Notes: generated by a model not told the origin, from the sequence alone. DNA of 64,000 nucleotides from Thioglobus_A sp964344985 (GCA_964344985.1 CAYFPI010000007.1:7699-71698), one strand, 5' to 3'. Shown: positions 48,951 through 57,566, counted from the stretch's first letter. Numbers and translations: made by a program.

Positions 48951-49562
48951 TTATTGATAATCTACGGTGGTTAGCCCAACTGAGCGCCACGCTTGCATGC
49001 CGCCGCGATAGTATTTGAGTTTTTCGGCAGGATAGCCTTTTTTAAGTAGTTTGCGAATAATTTTTGGTGATTTTCCACACCAAAAGCCATTGCAATACAA
49101 TATCAGTGTTTTAGCATTGTCAAAATTCCACTCATTACCAACCTTCGCCACATCAATACTAGCAAAAGCCTTTTTTAAGTTTGTGGAAAGCACAAGGTCT
49201 TTATACTCTATGTGTATAGCGGTGGGAATCATGCCTGTAATTAGCATTGCAGAGACTGGGCGTGTATCCACAACAACAATAGAATCATTACCTTGTGATA
49301 TTTGTTCAATATAATTAATAACTTCAAGCTCTGCAACCGTTTCAACAGGGTGGGGCTTAAAAGGATGAAGTGGCTGAATTTTTCCGCGCCAAGTATCGCG
49401 ATAAAATTCCATAATTTGAGCAGAGCGGTCTTGATTGCGTTGCAAATCAATCACCGTGCCTTTATGCACAATATTAAGATCTTTAAAATCCTTTTGAATT
49501 AGCACATCTTTGGCGAATGCCAAATTAGATAATAAAAAAAATGTAGTTATTAACAATTTCAT
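48951..49562 (-). CDS. Periplasmic rhodanese-like sulfurtransferase
   Basis: The 203-residue exported protein starts with a signal peptide (MKLLITTFFLLSNLAFA) and carries one rhodanese domain with VVVDTRP, a GMIPTAIHI segment and the active loop LILYCNGFWCGKSP. Cys157 is at the catalytic position and Cys162 lies five residues later. An in-frame TTG at 49592 overlaps the yqeY stop but would extend the signal region. Rhodaneses transfer sulfane sulfur, consistent with the other sulfur genes here. It follows yqeY closely. Confidence 0.85.
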   Translation of the reverse strand: MKLLITTFFLLSNLAFAKDVLIQKDFKDLNIVHKGTVIDLQRNQDRSAQIMEFYRDTWRGKIQPLHPFKPHPVETVAELEVINYIEQISQGNDSIVVVDTRPVSAMLITGMIPTAIHIEYKDLVLSTNLKKAFASIDVAKVGNEWNFDNAKTLILYCNGFWCGKSPKIIRKLLKKGYPAEKLKYYRGGMQAWRSVGLTTVDYQ

Positions 49563-49588
49563 TACTATAAGGGGCAGAAATTTTAGAT

Positions 49589-50035
49589 TCAAGAGAGTTT
49601 CGCTTTAATTAGACCTGAGACAACACCCATATCAGCTTTACCGTCTAGTTGGCCTTTTAATAATCCCATTAGTTTACCCATGTCTTGCATAGATGATGCG
49701 CCTGTATCAGTAATAGCTTTTTCAACTGCTGCTGAAATTTCATCCTCTGATAGTTGTGCAGGCATGTAGTTACTAATAATGGCAAGTTCAGCCTCTTCAA
49801 CAGCGATCAAATCATCACGACCTGCTTCTGAAAATTGAGCAATTGAGTCCTTGCGCTGCTTAACCATTTTTTGGATAACAGCAAGTGTTTGAACATCATC
49901 AAGCTCAATACGCTCATCAACCTCTTTTTGTTTGATGGCACCTAAGATCATACGAATTGCTTTTAGACTGTCTTTATCTTTAGCCTTCATTGCCGATTTC
50001 ATATCGCTAGTAATTTGTTGTTTTAATGCTGACAT
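49589..50035 (-). CDS. yqeY: GatB/YqeY domain protein
   Basis: The 148-residue helical protein is the stand-alone YqeY type, resembling the tail domain of GatB that contacts tRNA. Signatures are DMKSAMKAKDK, LKAIRMILGAIKQKEVDER and a C-terminal GKLMGLLKGQLDGKADMG helix pair. Exact function is not established. It follows rpsU, as in many bacteria, but a strong terminator lies between them. Confidence 0.92.
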   Translation of the reverse strand: MSALKQQITSDMKSAMKAKDKDSLKAIRMILGAIKQKEVDERIELDDVQTLAVIQKMVKQRKDSIAQFSEAGRDDLIAVEEAELAIISNYMPAQLSEDEISAAVEKAITDTGASSMQDMGKLMGLLKGQLDGKADMGVVSGLIKAKLS

Positions 50036-50066
50036 AATATTTTATTTATTTAATAAGTTTATAAAC

Positions 50067-50096
50067 AAAAATGCCGATACAAGTATCGGCATTTTT
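50067..50096. terminator. Strong terminator after rpsU
   Basis: AAAAATGCCGATAC and GTATCGGCATTTTT form a perfect 14-bp stem with a 2-nt loop and T tracts on both strands, 22 bp downstream of rpsU. It probably ends the long ribosomal transcript. Confidence 0.9.
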
Positions 50097-50118
50097 AAAG
50101 AAACAATACCGAAAGGTA

Positions 50119-50334
50119 TTAGTACATTCTTTTACGATGAACGCGGTTTTTAGCCATCTCTTTATGAGTGCGCTTAACAGCTGCCGCTTTCATGCGCTTG
50201 TTTACCCAAGTTGGCTTTTCAAAAAACTCTTTTTTACGAACATCAGTGATTACACCAGCTCTATCACATGAACGACGAAAACGTCTAAGTGCAATATCAA
50301 ATGGTTCGTTCTCTCTTACTTTAATTGAAGGCAT
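50119..50334 (-). CDS. rpsU: 30S ribosomal protein S21
   Basis: S21 is a small basic protein of the 30S platform used in translation initiation. The 71-residue product starts MPSIKVRENEPFDIALRRF and ends RKRMY, fully typical. It lies 12 bp after rplQ instead of in an rpsU-dnaG-rpoD operon, so it appears to be joined to the alpha operon. A small hairpin (AATACC-GAAA-GGTATT) overlaps its stop. Confidence 0.97.
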   Translation of the reverse strand: MPSIKVRENEPFDIALRRFRRSCDRAGVITDVRKKEFFEKPTWVNKRMKAAAVKRTHKEMAKNRVHRKRMY

Positions 50335-50346
50335 ATTATTCTTCCT

Positions 50347-50742
50347 TTATGAATCTGTAGTCTCAGCAGTTGCATCAGCAGTGCTATCAAAATCAACCAA
50401 TTGAACGATTGCCATTGGCGCTTTATCGCCAGTACGGAAACCGGCTTTTAAAATACGGATGTAACCACCAGGGCGATCTTTGTAGAACGGACCTAGTTGA
50501 GTAAATAACTTTGCAACCATTGCATCATCACGTAATTTAGCAAATGCATTACGACGATTAGCAACTGAATCAGTTTTTGCTTTAGTAATTAATGGCTCAA
50601 CAACACGACGCAATTCTTTAGCTTTTGGCAATGTTGTGCGAATAGTCTCATGCTCAAATAAAGAGTTTGCCATATTTTTAAACATCGCCTTACGGTGAGA
50701 TGAGTTACGATTTAATTGTCTACCTGACTTTCTATGTCTCAT
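50347..50742 (-). CDS. rplQ: 50S ribosomal protein L17
   Basis: L17 binds 23S rRNA near the tunnel exit. The 131-residue protein starts MRHRKSGRQLNRNSSHR and contains AKELRRVVEPLIT and GGYIRILK. A short acidic, threonine/alanine-rich tail follows VDFDSTA. It ends the classical alpha operon, 9 bp after rpoA. Confidence 0.97.
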   Translation of the reverse strand: MRHRKSGRQLNRNSSHRKAMFKNMANSLFEHETIRTTLPKAKELRRVVEPLITKAKTDSVANRRNAFAKLRDDAMVAKLFTQLGPFYKDRPGGYIRILKAGFRTGDKAPMAIVQLVDFDSTADATAETTDS

Positions 50743-50751
50743 TATATTTCC

Positions 50752-51732
50752 TTATTCACTCATTAGATCAACTGGTGGCCAGTTAGGAATGTCCGTTCCT
50801 AGTTCAAGTTCTTTCTCAGTTAATACTTCTTTGATTTCATTTAATGATTTACGACCTAAATTAGGTGTTCTTAGTAAGTCCTGCTCAGACTTCTGGATTA
50901 AATCACCAATGTAGTAAATTTGCTCAGCTTTCAAGCAGTTTGCACTACGCACTGTTAATTCCAACTCATCAACCGCTGCTAATAATTGTGGATCGAAATC
51001 ATCAGAAGTTGGTAATGCCTCTTCCTCTTCAATCAACTCAAGCTCAACAAATGAAGATAATTGATCTTGTAGGATTGTTGCTGCACGCTTAATAGCTTCT
51101 TCAGCATTAACTGAACCGTTTGTTTCCATAACGATATTCAATTTATCAAGGTTAACTTTTTGATCAACACGAGCCGCATCTACTGTAAAGCTAACACGTT
51201 TAACTGGAGAAAAACTAGCATCTAGCTGAATACCACCAATTGTAGAAGCTTCATCACTACGTGATACCGCAGTATCGTAGCCAATACCTGTACCGATCTT
51301 AAGTGTCATACGCATATGACCACCTTCGTTAACAGTAGCAATTACCTTGTCTGCATTATGTGCAGTAATGTCAGTACCATTTGCTTCGATATCAGCCACT
51401 GTAATAACAGCAGGGCCTTTCTTATCAATAACAACTTCTGCATTTTCAGCAGTGTTTAAAGAAACTGATACTTCTTTTAAATTTAGTAAGATATCTAATA
51501 CATCTTCTTGAACACCATCAATGGTTGAGAACTCATGCATAACACCGTCAATAGCAACTTCTGTTACTGCTGAACCTACCATAGAAGATAACAATGTTCT
51601 TCTAAGTGCATTACCCAATGTATGACCAAAACCTCTTTCTAATGGCTCAAGGATAATTTTGAATTCGTTATTAGCTGTTTGAGTTGACTCAACTAGCTTT
51701 GGCTTTAAAAAATCTTTTGCACTACCTTGCAT
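50752..51732 (-). CDS. rpoA: DNA-directed RNA polymerase subunit alpha
   Basis: RpoA is the assembly platform of RNA polymerase. I chose the ATG at 51732 (MQGSAKDFLKPKLVE) with an AAAGGA site; this is the usual gammaproteobacterial start, and the in-frame upstream start at 51762 lies inside rpsD. The N-terminal domain has the GFGHTLGNALRRTLLSSM dimer motif. The C-terminal domain (about 245-320) has VRSANCLKAEQIYYIGDLIQ and LGRKSLNEIKEVL. The product is 326 residues. Confidence 0.97.
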   Translation of the reverse strand: MQGSAKDFLKPKLVESTQTANNEFKIILEPLERGFGHTLGNALRRTLLSSMVGSAVTEVAIDGVMHEFSTIDGVQEDVLDILLNLKEVSVSLNTAENAEVVIDKKGPAVITVADIEANGTDITAHNADKVIATVNEGGHMRMTLKIGTGIGYDTAVSRSDEASTIGGIQLDASFSPVKRVSFTVDAARVDQKVNLDKLNIVMETNGSVNAEEAIKRAATILQDQLSSFVELELIEEEEALPTSDDFDPQLLAAVDELELTVRSANCLKAEQIYYIGDLIQKSEQDLLRTPNLGRKSLNEIKEVLTEKELELGTDIPNWPPVDLMSE

Positions 51733-51742
51733 AATCAATCCT

Positions 51743-52369
51743 TTACTTAGAATACAATTCAACGATTAAATGCTCTTGGATGTCTGAAGACAGATCATCA
51801 CGCTCTGGAGCATTTTTGAAAACACCTTTTAGTGCTTTAGTATCAAGATCGATCCATTCTACTTGATCACCCTGTTCAGCTAACTCCATTGCCAATTGAA
51901 TACGGCTTTGCTTTTTAGCTTTCTCTCTAACTGAGATTTCATCGTTTGCACTTACTTGGTAAGAAGGAATGTTAACAACAGAGCCGTTTACCAAAATAGA
52001 TTTATGAGATACTAATTGTCTAGCTTCTGCACGCGTAGAGCCAAAACCCATACGATATACAACATTATCTAGACGACACTCAAGTAGTGACAATAAATTC
52101 TCACCTGTAGAGCCTTTCTTTTGAGAGGCTTTTTGGTAGTAAGAACGGAATTGCTTTTCTAAGATGCCGTAAATACGTCTAACTTTTTGCTTTTCACGCA
52201 ACTGTAATCCGTATTCAGTACCCTTGCCACGACGTGCATTAGCACCGTGAACACCAGGAAGCTGTGTTACTTTACACTTAGAATCTAATGATCTGATTCC
52301 GCTTTTAAGAAATAAGTCCGTGCCTTCGCGACGCGCTAATTTACAAGTAGGTCCAGTATATCTAGCCAT
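51743..52369 (-). CDS. rpsD: 30S ribosomal protein S4
   Basis: S4 starts 30S assembly and in E. coli represses the alpha operon by binding its leader. The 208-residue protein starts MARYTGPTCKLARREG and has the S4 RNA-binding region with RLDNVVYRMGFGSTRAEARQLVSH. The AT-rich 5' leader upstream of rpsM would be the autoregulation site if this control is conserved. Confidence 0.97.
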   Translation of the reverse strand: MARYTGPTCKLARREGTDLFLKSGIRSLDSKCKVTQLPGVHGANARRGKGTEYGLQLREKQKVRRIYGILEKQFRSYYQKASQKKGSTGENLLSLLECRLDNVVYRMGFGSTRAEARQLVSHKSILVNGSVVNIPSYQVSANDEISVREKAKKQSRIQLAMELAEQGDQVEWIDLDTKALKGVFKNAPERDDLSSDIQEHLIVELYSK

Positions 52370-52378
52370 AATTTATCC

Positions 52379-52762
52379 TTATACTCTACGTTTCTTAGAA
52401 GGACGACAGCCGTTATGAGGAATTGGCGTCACATCTGTAATTGATTGAATTTTTAAACCTTGTGCGTTCAAACCACGAATGGCTGAATCTCTACCAGGAC
52501 CAGGACCTTTAACACGAACATCTAAGTTCTTCATGCCGAAAGCCAATGCTTTTTCACCACAGTTACCTGCAGCTACTTGTGCTGCAAATGGTGTAGATTT
52601 TCTTGAACCTCTAAAACCAGAACCGCCTGAAGTTGCCCAACACACTGCGTTGCCGTGACGATCTGTAATCATTACGATAGTATTGTTAAATGTCGCATGG
52701 ATATGCGCAATACCGTCTGTAATAACTTTTTTAGACTTCTTTTTAACTGAATCTTTAGCCAT
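52379..52762 (-). CDS. rpsK: 30S ribosomal protein S11
   Basis: S11 forms part of the 30S platform near the E site. The 127-residue protein contains GIAHIHATFNNTIVMITD and the C-terminal TDVTPIPHNGCRPSKKRRV, both standard. It lies between rpsM and rpsD. Confidence 0.97.
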   Translation of the reverse strand: MAKDSVKKKSKKVITDGIAHIHATFNNTIVMITDRHGNAVCWATSGGSGFRGSRKSTPFAAQVAAGNCGEKALAFGMKNLDVRVKGPGPGRDSAIRGLNAQGLKIQSITDVTPIPHNGCRPSKKRRV

Positions 52763-52777
52763 AATATCTACCTATGA

Positions 52778-53131
52778 TTATTTAATTAAACGACGAGGAC
52801 CCTTGCGAGTTCTTGCGTTTGTTTTAGTTCTTTGACCACGTAGTGGTAATGCCTTTCTATGACGAACACCACGATAACAACCTAGGTCCTTAAGGCGTTT
52901 AATATCCATAGCAACTTGACGACGAAGATCACCCTCAACTTCAAATTTAGCAACTTCTGCACGAATATCTTCCAACTGATCTTCTGAGATTTCTGATACC
53001 TTAGTAGTTGGATCTAGTTTAAGCGTTGCACAGATTGCTTTTGCTCTTGTATCACCAATACCAAAAATTGACTGTAAGCCAATAACGATATGCTTATGTG
53101 TTGGAATATTTATTCCCGCTATTCTTGCCAT
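52778..53131 (-). CDS. rpsM: 30S ribosomal protein S13
   Basis: S13 sits in the 30S head and contacts P-site tRNA and L5. The 117-residue product starts MARIAGINIPTHKHIVIGL and ends with the basic RGQRTKTNARTRKGPRR. It is the first gene of the alpha operon, preceded by a 5' leader of about 87 nt and a consensus promoter. Confidence 0.97.
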   Translation of the reverse strand: MARIAGINIPTHKHIVIGLQSIFGIGDTRAKAICATLKLDPTTKVSEISEDQLEDIRAEVAKFEVEGDLRRQVAMDIKRLKDLGCYRGVRHRKALPLRGQRTKTNARTRKGPRRLIK

Positions 53132-53224
53132 GTATATTTCCCTTGTTCTCTTACTTTTTTGTTGTTTTTACTGCTGATTTTCTATAAAAAATAACCAACA
53201 AACTTTAAATTTGAAAAACGAGCA

Positions 53225-53253
53225 ATTATACGTTGCGAGTCTTTCAATGTCAA
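53225..53253 (-). promoter_or_regulatory. Perfect-consensus sigma-70 promoter of the alpha operon
   Basis: On the minus strand TTGACA (53253-53248) and TATAAT (53230-53225) are separated by exactly 17 bp. Both hexamers match consensus fully. It lies between rpmJ and rpsM and would start the rpsM-rpsK-rpsD-rpoA-rplQ-rpsU transcript. Confidence 0.85.
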
Positions 53254-53259
53254 TGTAAT

Positions 53260-53373
53260 TTAACCTTGTCTTTGCTTGTGACGTGGCTCTTTGCAAATTA
53301 CACGAACAACACCGTTGCGCTTAATAATTTTACAATTGTTACAAATTTTCTTTACTGATGCTCTTACTTTCAT
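53260..53373 (-). CDS. rpmJ: 50S ribosomal protein L36
   Basis: The 37-residue protein begins MKVRASVKKICNNCKIIKR and ends EPRHKQRQG. The zinc-ribbon ligands Cys11, Cys14, Cys27 and His32 are all present, so it is the zinc-containing form. It lies 14 bp after secY, the usual place. Confidence 0.95.
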   Translation of the reverse strand: MKVRASVKKICNNCKIIKRNGVVRVICKEPRHKQRQG

Positions 53374-53387
53374 TGCTCTCTACCTTA

Positions 53388-54684
53388 TTAATTTAAACCC
53401 GCTTTTTTCATTAATGACTCATACTGATTTGACATTAAGTGTGATTGGGCTTGCGCGATAAAATCCATCACCACTACGACGATGATTAATAAACTGGTTC
53501 CACCAAAATAGAATGGAACGTTCCAATATAGGATTAAAAACTCTGGCAATAAACATACGGCAGTAATATAAACCGCACCAGAGGCTGTTAAACGAGACAT
53601 AACTGAATCAATGTAATCAGCAGAATGTTTACCAGGGCGAATACCTGGAATAAAGCCGCCTGACTTACGAAGATTGTCAGCTGTATCTTTAGAATCAAAT
53701 GTTAATGCTGTATAGAAGAAAGTAAAGAATACAATCGCCAAACCATAGAACATAACATATAAAGGCTGTCCTGGAGAAATGCTCGCTGTTAAGTCAGCCA
53801 ACCAACCCAAGCCTTCTGATTGTGAAAACCAACCACCTAAAGTAGCCGGAAATAAAATAATACTTGAAGCAAAAATAGGTGGGATAACACCTGCCATGTT
53901 AATCTTAAGTGGTAAGTATGAGCTTTGACCACCCACCATCTTACGACCTTGCTGACGCTTGGCATAATTCACTGTAATACGACGTTGACCACGCTCCATG
54001 AATACTACAAATGCAGTCACCAATAATGTCATGATCAATAAAATCACAACCAGAATAACAGTTAGCTCGCCTGTAGATACTAGTGATAATGTTGAACCCA
54101 GTGCAGAAGGCAGACCAGAAACAATACCTGCAAAAATAATCATTGAGATACCATTACCCACACCTTTTTCAGTGATTTGCTCACCTAGCCACATTAGGAA
54201 TAACGTTCCTGTTGTAAGGGTGATAACAGTTACCATGCTAAAAGTAAATCCTGTTTGCGTTACCAACGCAACACCGCCTGCACTTTGTGATTGCAAAGCA
54301 ATTGAGATGCCGTAAGATTGGAACACTGCTAATAACCGTACCCATGCGTGTGTACTGAGTAATTTTACGCTTGCCTGTTTCGCCTTCTTTTTTCAGCTGT
54401 TCTAACTTTGGAATAACTGAAGTCATCAGTGTCACGATAATTGACGCTGAAATGTAAGGCATAATACCCAATGTAAAGATTGATAACCTTTCTAGTGCAC
54501 CACCAGAAAACATATTAAACATATCCAAAATTGTGCCTTGTTGATCTTGCACAAGTGATGCTAGTGCATCACCAGAAATAAATGGAATGGTAATATGTGT
54601 GCCTAATCTAAAAACGATTAACGCACCCAATAAGAAAAGGATGCGCTTTGATAAGTCTTCAGAAAGGCCTAAGGGTTGAGACAT
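53388..54684 (-). pseudogene. secY: Protein translocase subunit SecY, frameshifted in this sequence
   Basis: SecY is the channel of the Sec translocon. The N-terminal part (from ATG at 54684) reads normally to QYTRMGTV. The remainder, from LAVFQSYGISIALQSQ to the natural C terminus SLMKKAGLN, lies in another frame. The switch occurs at about 54328-54340, where GTTATTAGCA would read through as V-I-L-A if it were GTTATTTTAGCA; a loss of two Ts is the simplest explanation. The two parts together give the full 10-helix protein of about 430 residues. Because secY is essential, a sequence error is more likely than a true pseudogene. Confidence 0.9.
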
Positions 54685-54690
54685 GTTTTT

Positions 54691-55125
54691 TTACTCGTTA
54701 ACAGTGCCTTTGGCTGCTTCAATTGCAGCACGTGCGCCTTTTGTTGCTTTAATGCCTGTTAGTGTTACTGCTCTAGTAATCTCACCAGATAGCATTACTT
54801 TAACACGCTTAATGTTCTTAGTTACTAAGTTGTGCTTTTTCAACACATCAACCGTAATATCAGTCTCTTCTAAATTATTAATTTCAGATAAAGTTACCTG
54901 TGAAGTAATAATTGAAACTCTTGAAGAGAAGCCAACTTTAGGAAGACGACGCTGTAAAGGCATTTGACCACCTTCAAAACCTACTTTAGTAAAACCACCT
55001 GAACGTGACTTTTGACCTTTATGACCACGGCCACAAGTTTTACCCCAGCCACAACCAATACCGCGGCCTACACGTTTTCTAGATTTCTTTTCACCTTCAT
55101 TAGGTGCTAATGTATTTAAAAACAT
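54691..55125 (-). CDS. rplO: 50S ribosomal protein L15
   Basis: L15 is a late 50S assembly protein. The 144-residue product has the glycine-rich N terminus RVGRGIGCGWGKTCGRGHKGQKSRSGG and the GFEGGQMPLQRRLPK motif. It lies 6 bp before secY in the usual spc order. Confidence 0.96.
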   Translation of the reverse strand: MFLNTLAPNEGEKKSRKRVGRGIGCGWGKTCGRGHKGQKSRSGGFTKVGFEGGQMPLQRRLPKVGFSSRVSIITSQVTLSEINNLEETDITVDVLKKHNLVTKNIKRVKVMLSGEITRAVTLTGIKATKGARAAIEAAKGTVNE

Positions 55126-55129
55126 TGTC

Positions 55130-55378
55130 TTAACCCTCTACTTTTAATAAGTAAGAAACCTTGTTGATCATACCTCTAACTGCAGGTGTGTCTTCAAGCT
55201 CTACTGTGTGATTGATGCGCTTAAGCCCTAAACCAGTTACTGTTGCACGATGCGACGGTAGACGGCCATAAAAACTTTTTACTAATGTCACACTAACTGT
55301 GTTTTTCCTAGCTGCTGCTTTTTTTGGAGCTGCCTTTTTAGCAGGCGCCTTTTTAACTTCTTTCTTATCTTCAGCCAT
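55130..55378 (-). CDS. rpmD: 50S ribosomal protein L30 with N-terminal extension
   Basis: The L30 core (VSVTLVKSFYGRLPSHRATVTGLGLKRINH ... INKVSYLLKVEG) is preceded by about 25 residues rich in lysine and alanine (KKAPAKKAAPKKAAARK). Usual bacterial L30 proteins are about 60 residues; this one has 82. The stop overlaps nothing, but the start overlaps the rpsE stop by 1 bp. Confidence 0.94.
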   Translation of the reverse strand: MAEDKKEVKKAPAKKAAPKKAAARKNTVSVTLVKSFYGRLPSHRATVTGLGLKRINHTVELEDTPAVRGMINKVSYLLKVEG

Positions 55379-55896
55379 TATGCTTCTCCAGTAATTTGCT
55401 CAACAGTTTTGCCACGTTTTGCTGCAACTGACTGAGGTGATGACATAGATGTCAACCCTTCAACAGTAGCACGAACAACACTGATCGGGTTACGTGTGCC
55501 GTTACACTTAGCAAGGATATTGTGTACACCCACTGCTTCTAATACACTACGCATTGGGCCGCCAGCAATTACACCTGTACCTTCTGATGCTGGCTGCATG
55601 TAAACTTTTGCAGCACCAACGTTTGAAGTAACTGGGTAATAAAGAGTACCATTAGTAAGCGGAACACTCTTCATTGCTCTTTTTGCTTTATCCATTGCTT
55701 TTTGAATTGCTGCAGGTACTTCACGAGCTTTACCCGTACCGTAGCCAACCTTACCATTGCCATCACCCACAACTACTAGTGCAGAGAAACCAAAGATACG
55801 ACCACCTTTAACTACCTTTACAACACGACGAATGTTTACTAACTTCTCGATGTATTCGTTATCGTCGTTATTATTATTTTTCTTATATTCAGCCAT
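55378..55896 (-). CDS. rpsE: 30S ribosomal protein S5
   Basis: S5 is involved in mRNA entry and decoding fidelity. The 172-residue product has an asparagine/acidic N terminus (KKNNNNDDNEY), then VVKGGRIFGFSALVVVGDGNGKVGYGTGKAREVP, the S5 signature, and a normal C-terminal domain. It belongs to the spc cluster. Confidence 0.96.
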   Translation of the reverse strand: MAEYKKNNNNDDNEYIEKLVNIRRVVKVVKGGRIFGFSALVVVGDGNGKVGYGTGKAREVPAAIQKAMDKAKRAMKSVPLTNGTLYYPVTSNVGAAKVYMQPASEGTGVIAGGPMRSVLEAVGVHNILAKCNGTRNPISVVRATVEGLTSMSSPQSVAAKRGKTVEQITGEA

Positions 55897-55935
55897 TATT
55901 TACGCCTTTTTAATATTTCTTAATTAATCTAGTAG

Positions 55936-56277
55936 TTAGAAGTCTAAACCAGCTTCTCTTGCTGCATCTGCTAACGCCTTAACACGACCATGGTATTTAA
56001 AGCCAGAACGGTCAAAGGCAACCTTTGTTACTTTTGCTTTCTTAGCTGCTTTAGCAATTTGCGTACCGATCTTAGTTGCCGCTGCAATATTGCCACCATT
56101 TTTCTCTTTTAAACTAGTTGCTGATGCTAATGTTTTTGTACCACAGCCACTGATAATTTGTGCGTAGATATGCTGAGATGTTTTATGAATACATAAACGT
56201 TCAACACCTTTTTCGGCATGCTTAGCTCTAAATTTAGTTGCTCTTCTTAAACGAGCTTGTTTTTTAGAAAGTTTCAT
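55936..56277 (-). CDS. rplR: 50S ribosomal protein L18
   Basis: L18 binds 5S rRNA together with L5 and L25. The 113-residue protein has LCIHKTSQHIYAQII and the C-terminal FDRSGFKYHGRVKALADAAREAGLDF. It lies between rplF and rpsE. Confidence 0.96.
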   Translation of the reverse strand: MKLSKKQARLRRATKFRAKHAEKGVERLCIHKTSQHIYAQIISGCGTKTLASATSLKEKNGGNIAAATKIGTQIAKAAKKAKVTKVAFDRSGFKYHGRVKALADAAREAGLDF

Positions 56278-56293
56278 ATAATTACCTTTTTAA

Positions 56294-56839
56294 TTATTTC
56301 TTCTTAGCTTCTTTACGAACAACATATTCGTCAGTGTAACGAACACCTTTACCTTTATAAGGCTCTGGTGGATGATAAGCTCTAATTTCAGCAGCCACTT
56401 GGCCAACCTTTTGCTTATCCATGCCTTTAACAACAATCTCAGTCTGAGATGGTGTTTCAACTGTAATACCTTCAGGTAGTTGATAGTTCACTGGATGTGA
56501 GAAACCTAGTGTTAGATCTAAAACCTTACCTTTAGCTTGAGCACGGTAACCAACACCAATTAGTGTCAATTTCTTTTCCCAACCTTCAGCAACACCTTGA
56601 ATTAAATTAGCAGTGTTAGCTCTTGCAGTGCCTGCTTGTGCCCATGCGCCTTTAACTTCTTTCTTCTCAACATCAGCAATGGAAAATGTAATTTCATTGT
56701 CAGCATTAGTAATAACTACAGAAGAATGGATCTCCATTGCCATTTGACCAAGCTTACCTTTAACTGTCATTGTTGAACCAGTTTGGTTTACTTCAACGCC
56801 TGCTGGAATTGTAATTGGTGATTTTGCTACTCTTGACAT
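56294..56839 (-). CDS. rplF: 50S ribosomal protein L6
   Basis: L6 lies near the GTPase centre of the 50S subunit. The 181-residue protein has the two repeated L6 domains, with VAEGWEKKLTLIGVGYRAQ and the C-terminal PEPYKGKGVRYTDEYVVRKEAKKK. Standard spc position. Confidence 0.96.
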   Translation of the reverse strand: MSRVAKSPITIPAGVEVNQTGSTMTVKGKLGQMAMEIHSSVVITNADNEITFSIADVEKKEVKGAWAQAGTARANTANLIQGVAEGWEKKLTLIGVGYRAQAKGKVLDLTLGFSHPVNYQLPEGITVETPSQTEIVVKGMDKQKVGQVAAEIRAYHPPEPYKGKGVRYTDEYVVRKEAKKK

Positions 56840-56854
56840 ACGATATCTCCAATA

Positions 56855-57250
56855 TTAGTAAACACTACACAAAACTTCACCACCAACATTTTGGTTGGCT
56901 GCAGCTTGTCCAGTTATAACACCCTTAGGTGTTGATACAATAACAATACCCAAACCGTTCATTACGCTTGGCATTTCTTTACTGCTTGCGTAAACACGTA
57001 GACTAGGTTTAGACACTCTCTCTAATGATTCAATAACCGGCTTACCATCAAAATACTTTAATTTAACTGTTAAAGTCTTAGCTGCTTTTTCGCCGTCAAC
57101 TGAAAATGACTCAATAAAACCTTCTTGCTGCATAACGCTAGCAATAGCTGATTTTAAATTTGATGCTGGGATATTAACTTCCGCTTTGTTAACCATTTGC
57201 GCATTACGCATGCGAGTTAACATATCAGCAATAGGATCAGACATACTCAT
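56855..57250 (-). CDS. rpsH: 30S ribosomal protein S8
   Basis: S8 is a primary 16S rRNA binder and in E. coli the repressor of the spc operon. I chose the ATG at 57250 (MSMSDPIADMLTRMRNAQ), which has a strong AAGGAG site 6 bp upstream; a longer in-frame start at 57298 lies inside rpsN. The C-terminal GIVIVSTPKGVITGQAA is typical. The product is 131 residues. Confidence 0.96.
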   Translation of the reverse strand: MSMSDPIADMLTRMRNAQMVNKAEVNIPASNLKSAIASVMQQEGFIESFSVDGEKAAKTLTVKLKYFDGKPVIESLERVSKPSLRVYASSKEMPSVMNGLGIVIVSTPKGVITGQAAANQNVGGEVLCSVY

Positions 57251-57260
57251 ATTATTCTCC

Positions 57261-57566
57261 TTACCAACTTGCTTTAGAAAGACCCGGAACTTCACCATTC
57301 ATGGTGCGTTCTCTAAGCTTAGTTCTAGCTAAACCAAACTTACGGTAAAAACCATGTGGACGACCTGTCAAGCCACAACGAGAACGTTGTCTTGTAGGTG
57401 AAGCATCACGTGGTAGAGATTGCAACTTAATTGTTGCTTGAAAACGCTCCTCATCAGAAGCATTTACACTCTTAATAATTTTCTTTAACTCAAGGCGTTT
57501 TGCACGGTATTTTTCAACCAGCTTTGCACGCTTGATATCTCTATTTATCATAGACTTTTTAGCCAT
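57261..57566 (-). CDS. rpsN: 30S ribosomal protein S14
   Basis: S14 assembles late in the 30S head. The 101-residue form has SRCGLTGRPHGFYRKFGLARTKLRE and lacks the four-cysteine zinc site, so it is the zinc-independent long type of E. coli. It lies between rplE and rpsH. Confidence 0.96.
   Translation of the reverse strand: MAKKSMINRDIKRAKLVEKYRAKRLELKKIIKSVNASDEERFQATIKLQSLPRDASPTRQRSRCGLTGRPHGFYRKFGLARTKLRERTMNGEVPGLSKASW

Noticed and set aside
48935..48960. Hairpin TATCAATAA / TTATTGATA after the rhodanese gene, considered as a terminator.
   Set aside because: It overlaps the stop codon, has only A/T pairs and no following T tract on the coding strand.
53388..54684. secY as two independent genes.
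   Set aside because: The two frames are consecutive parts of one SecY protein, and the join is explained by a two-base loss.
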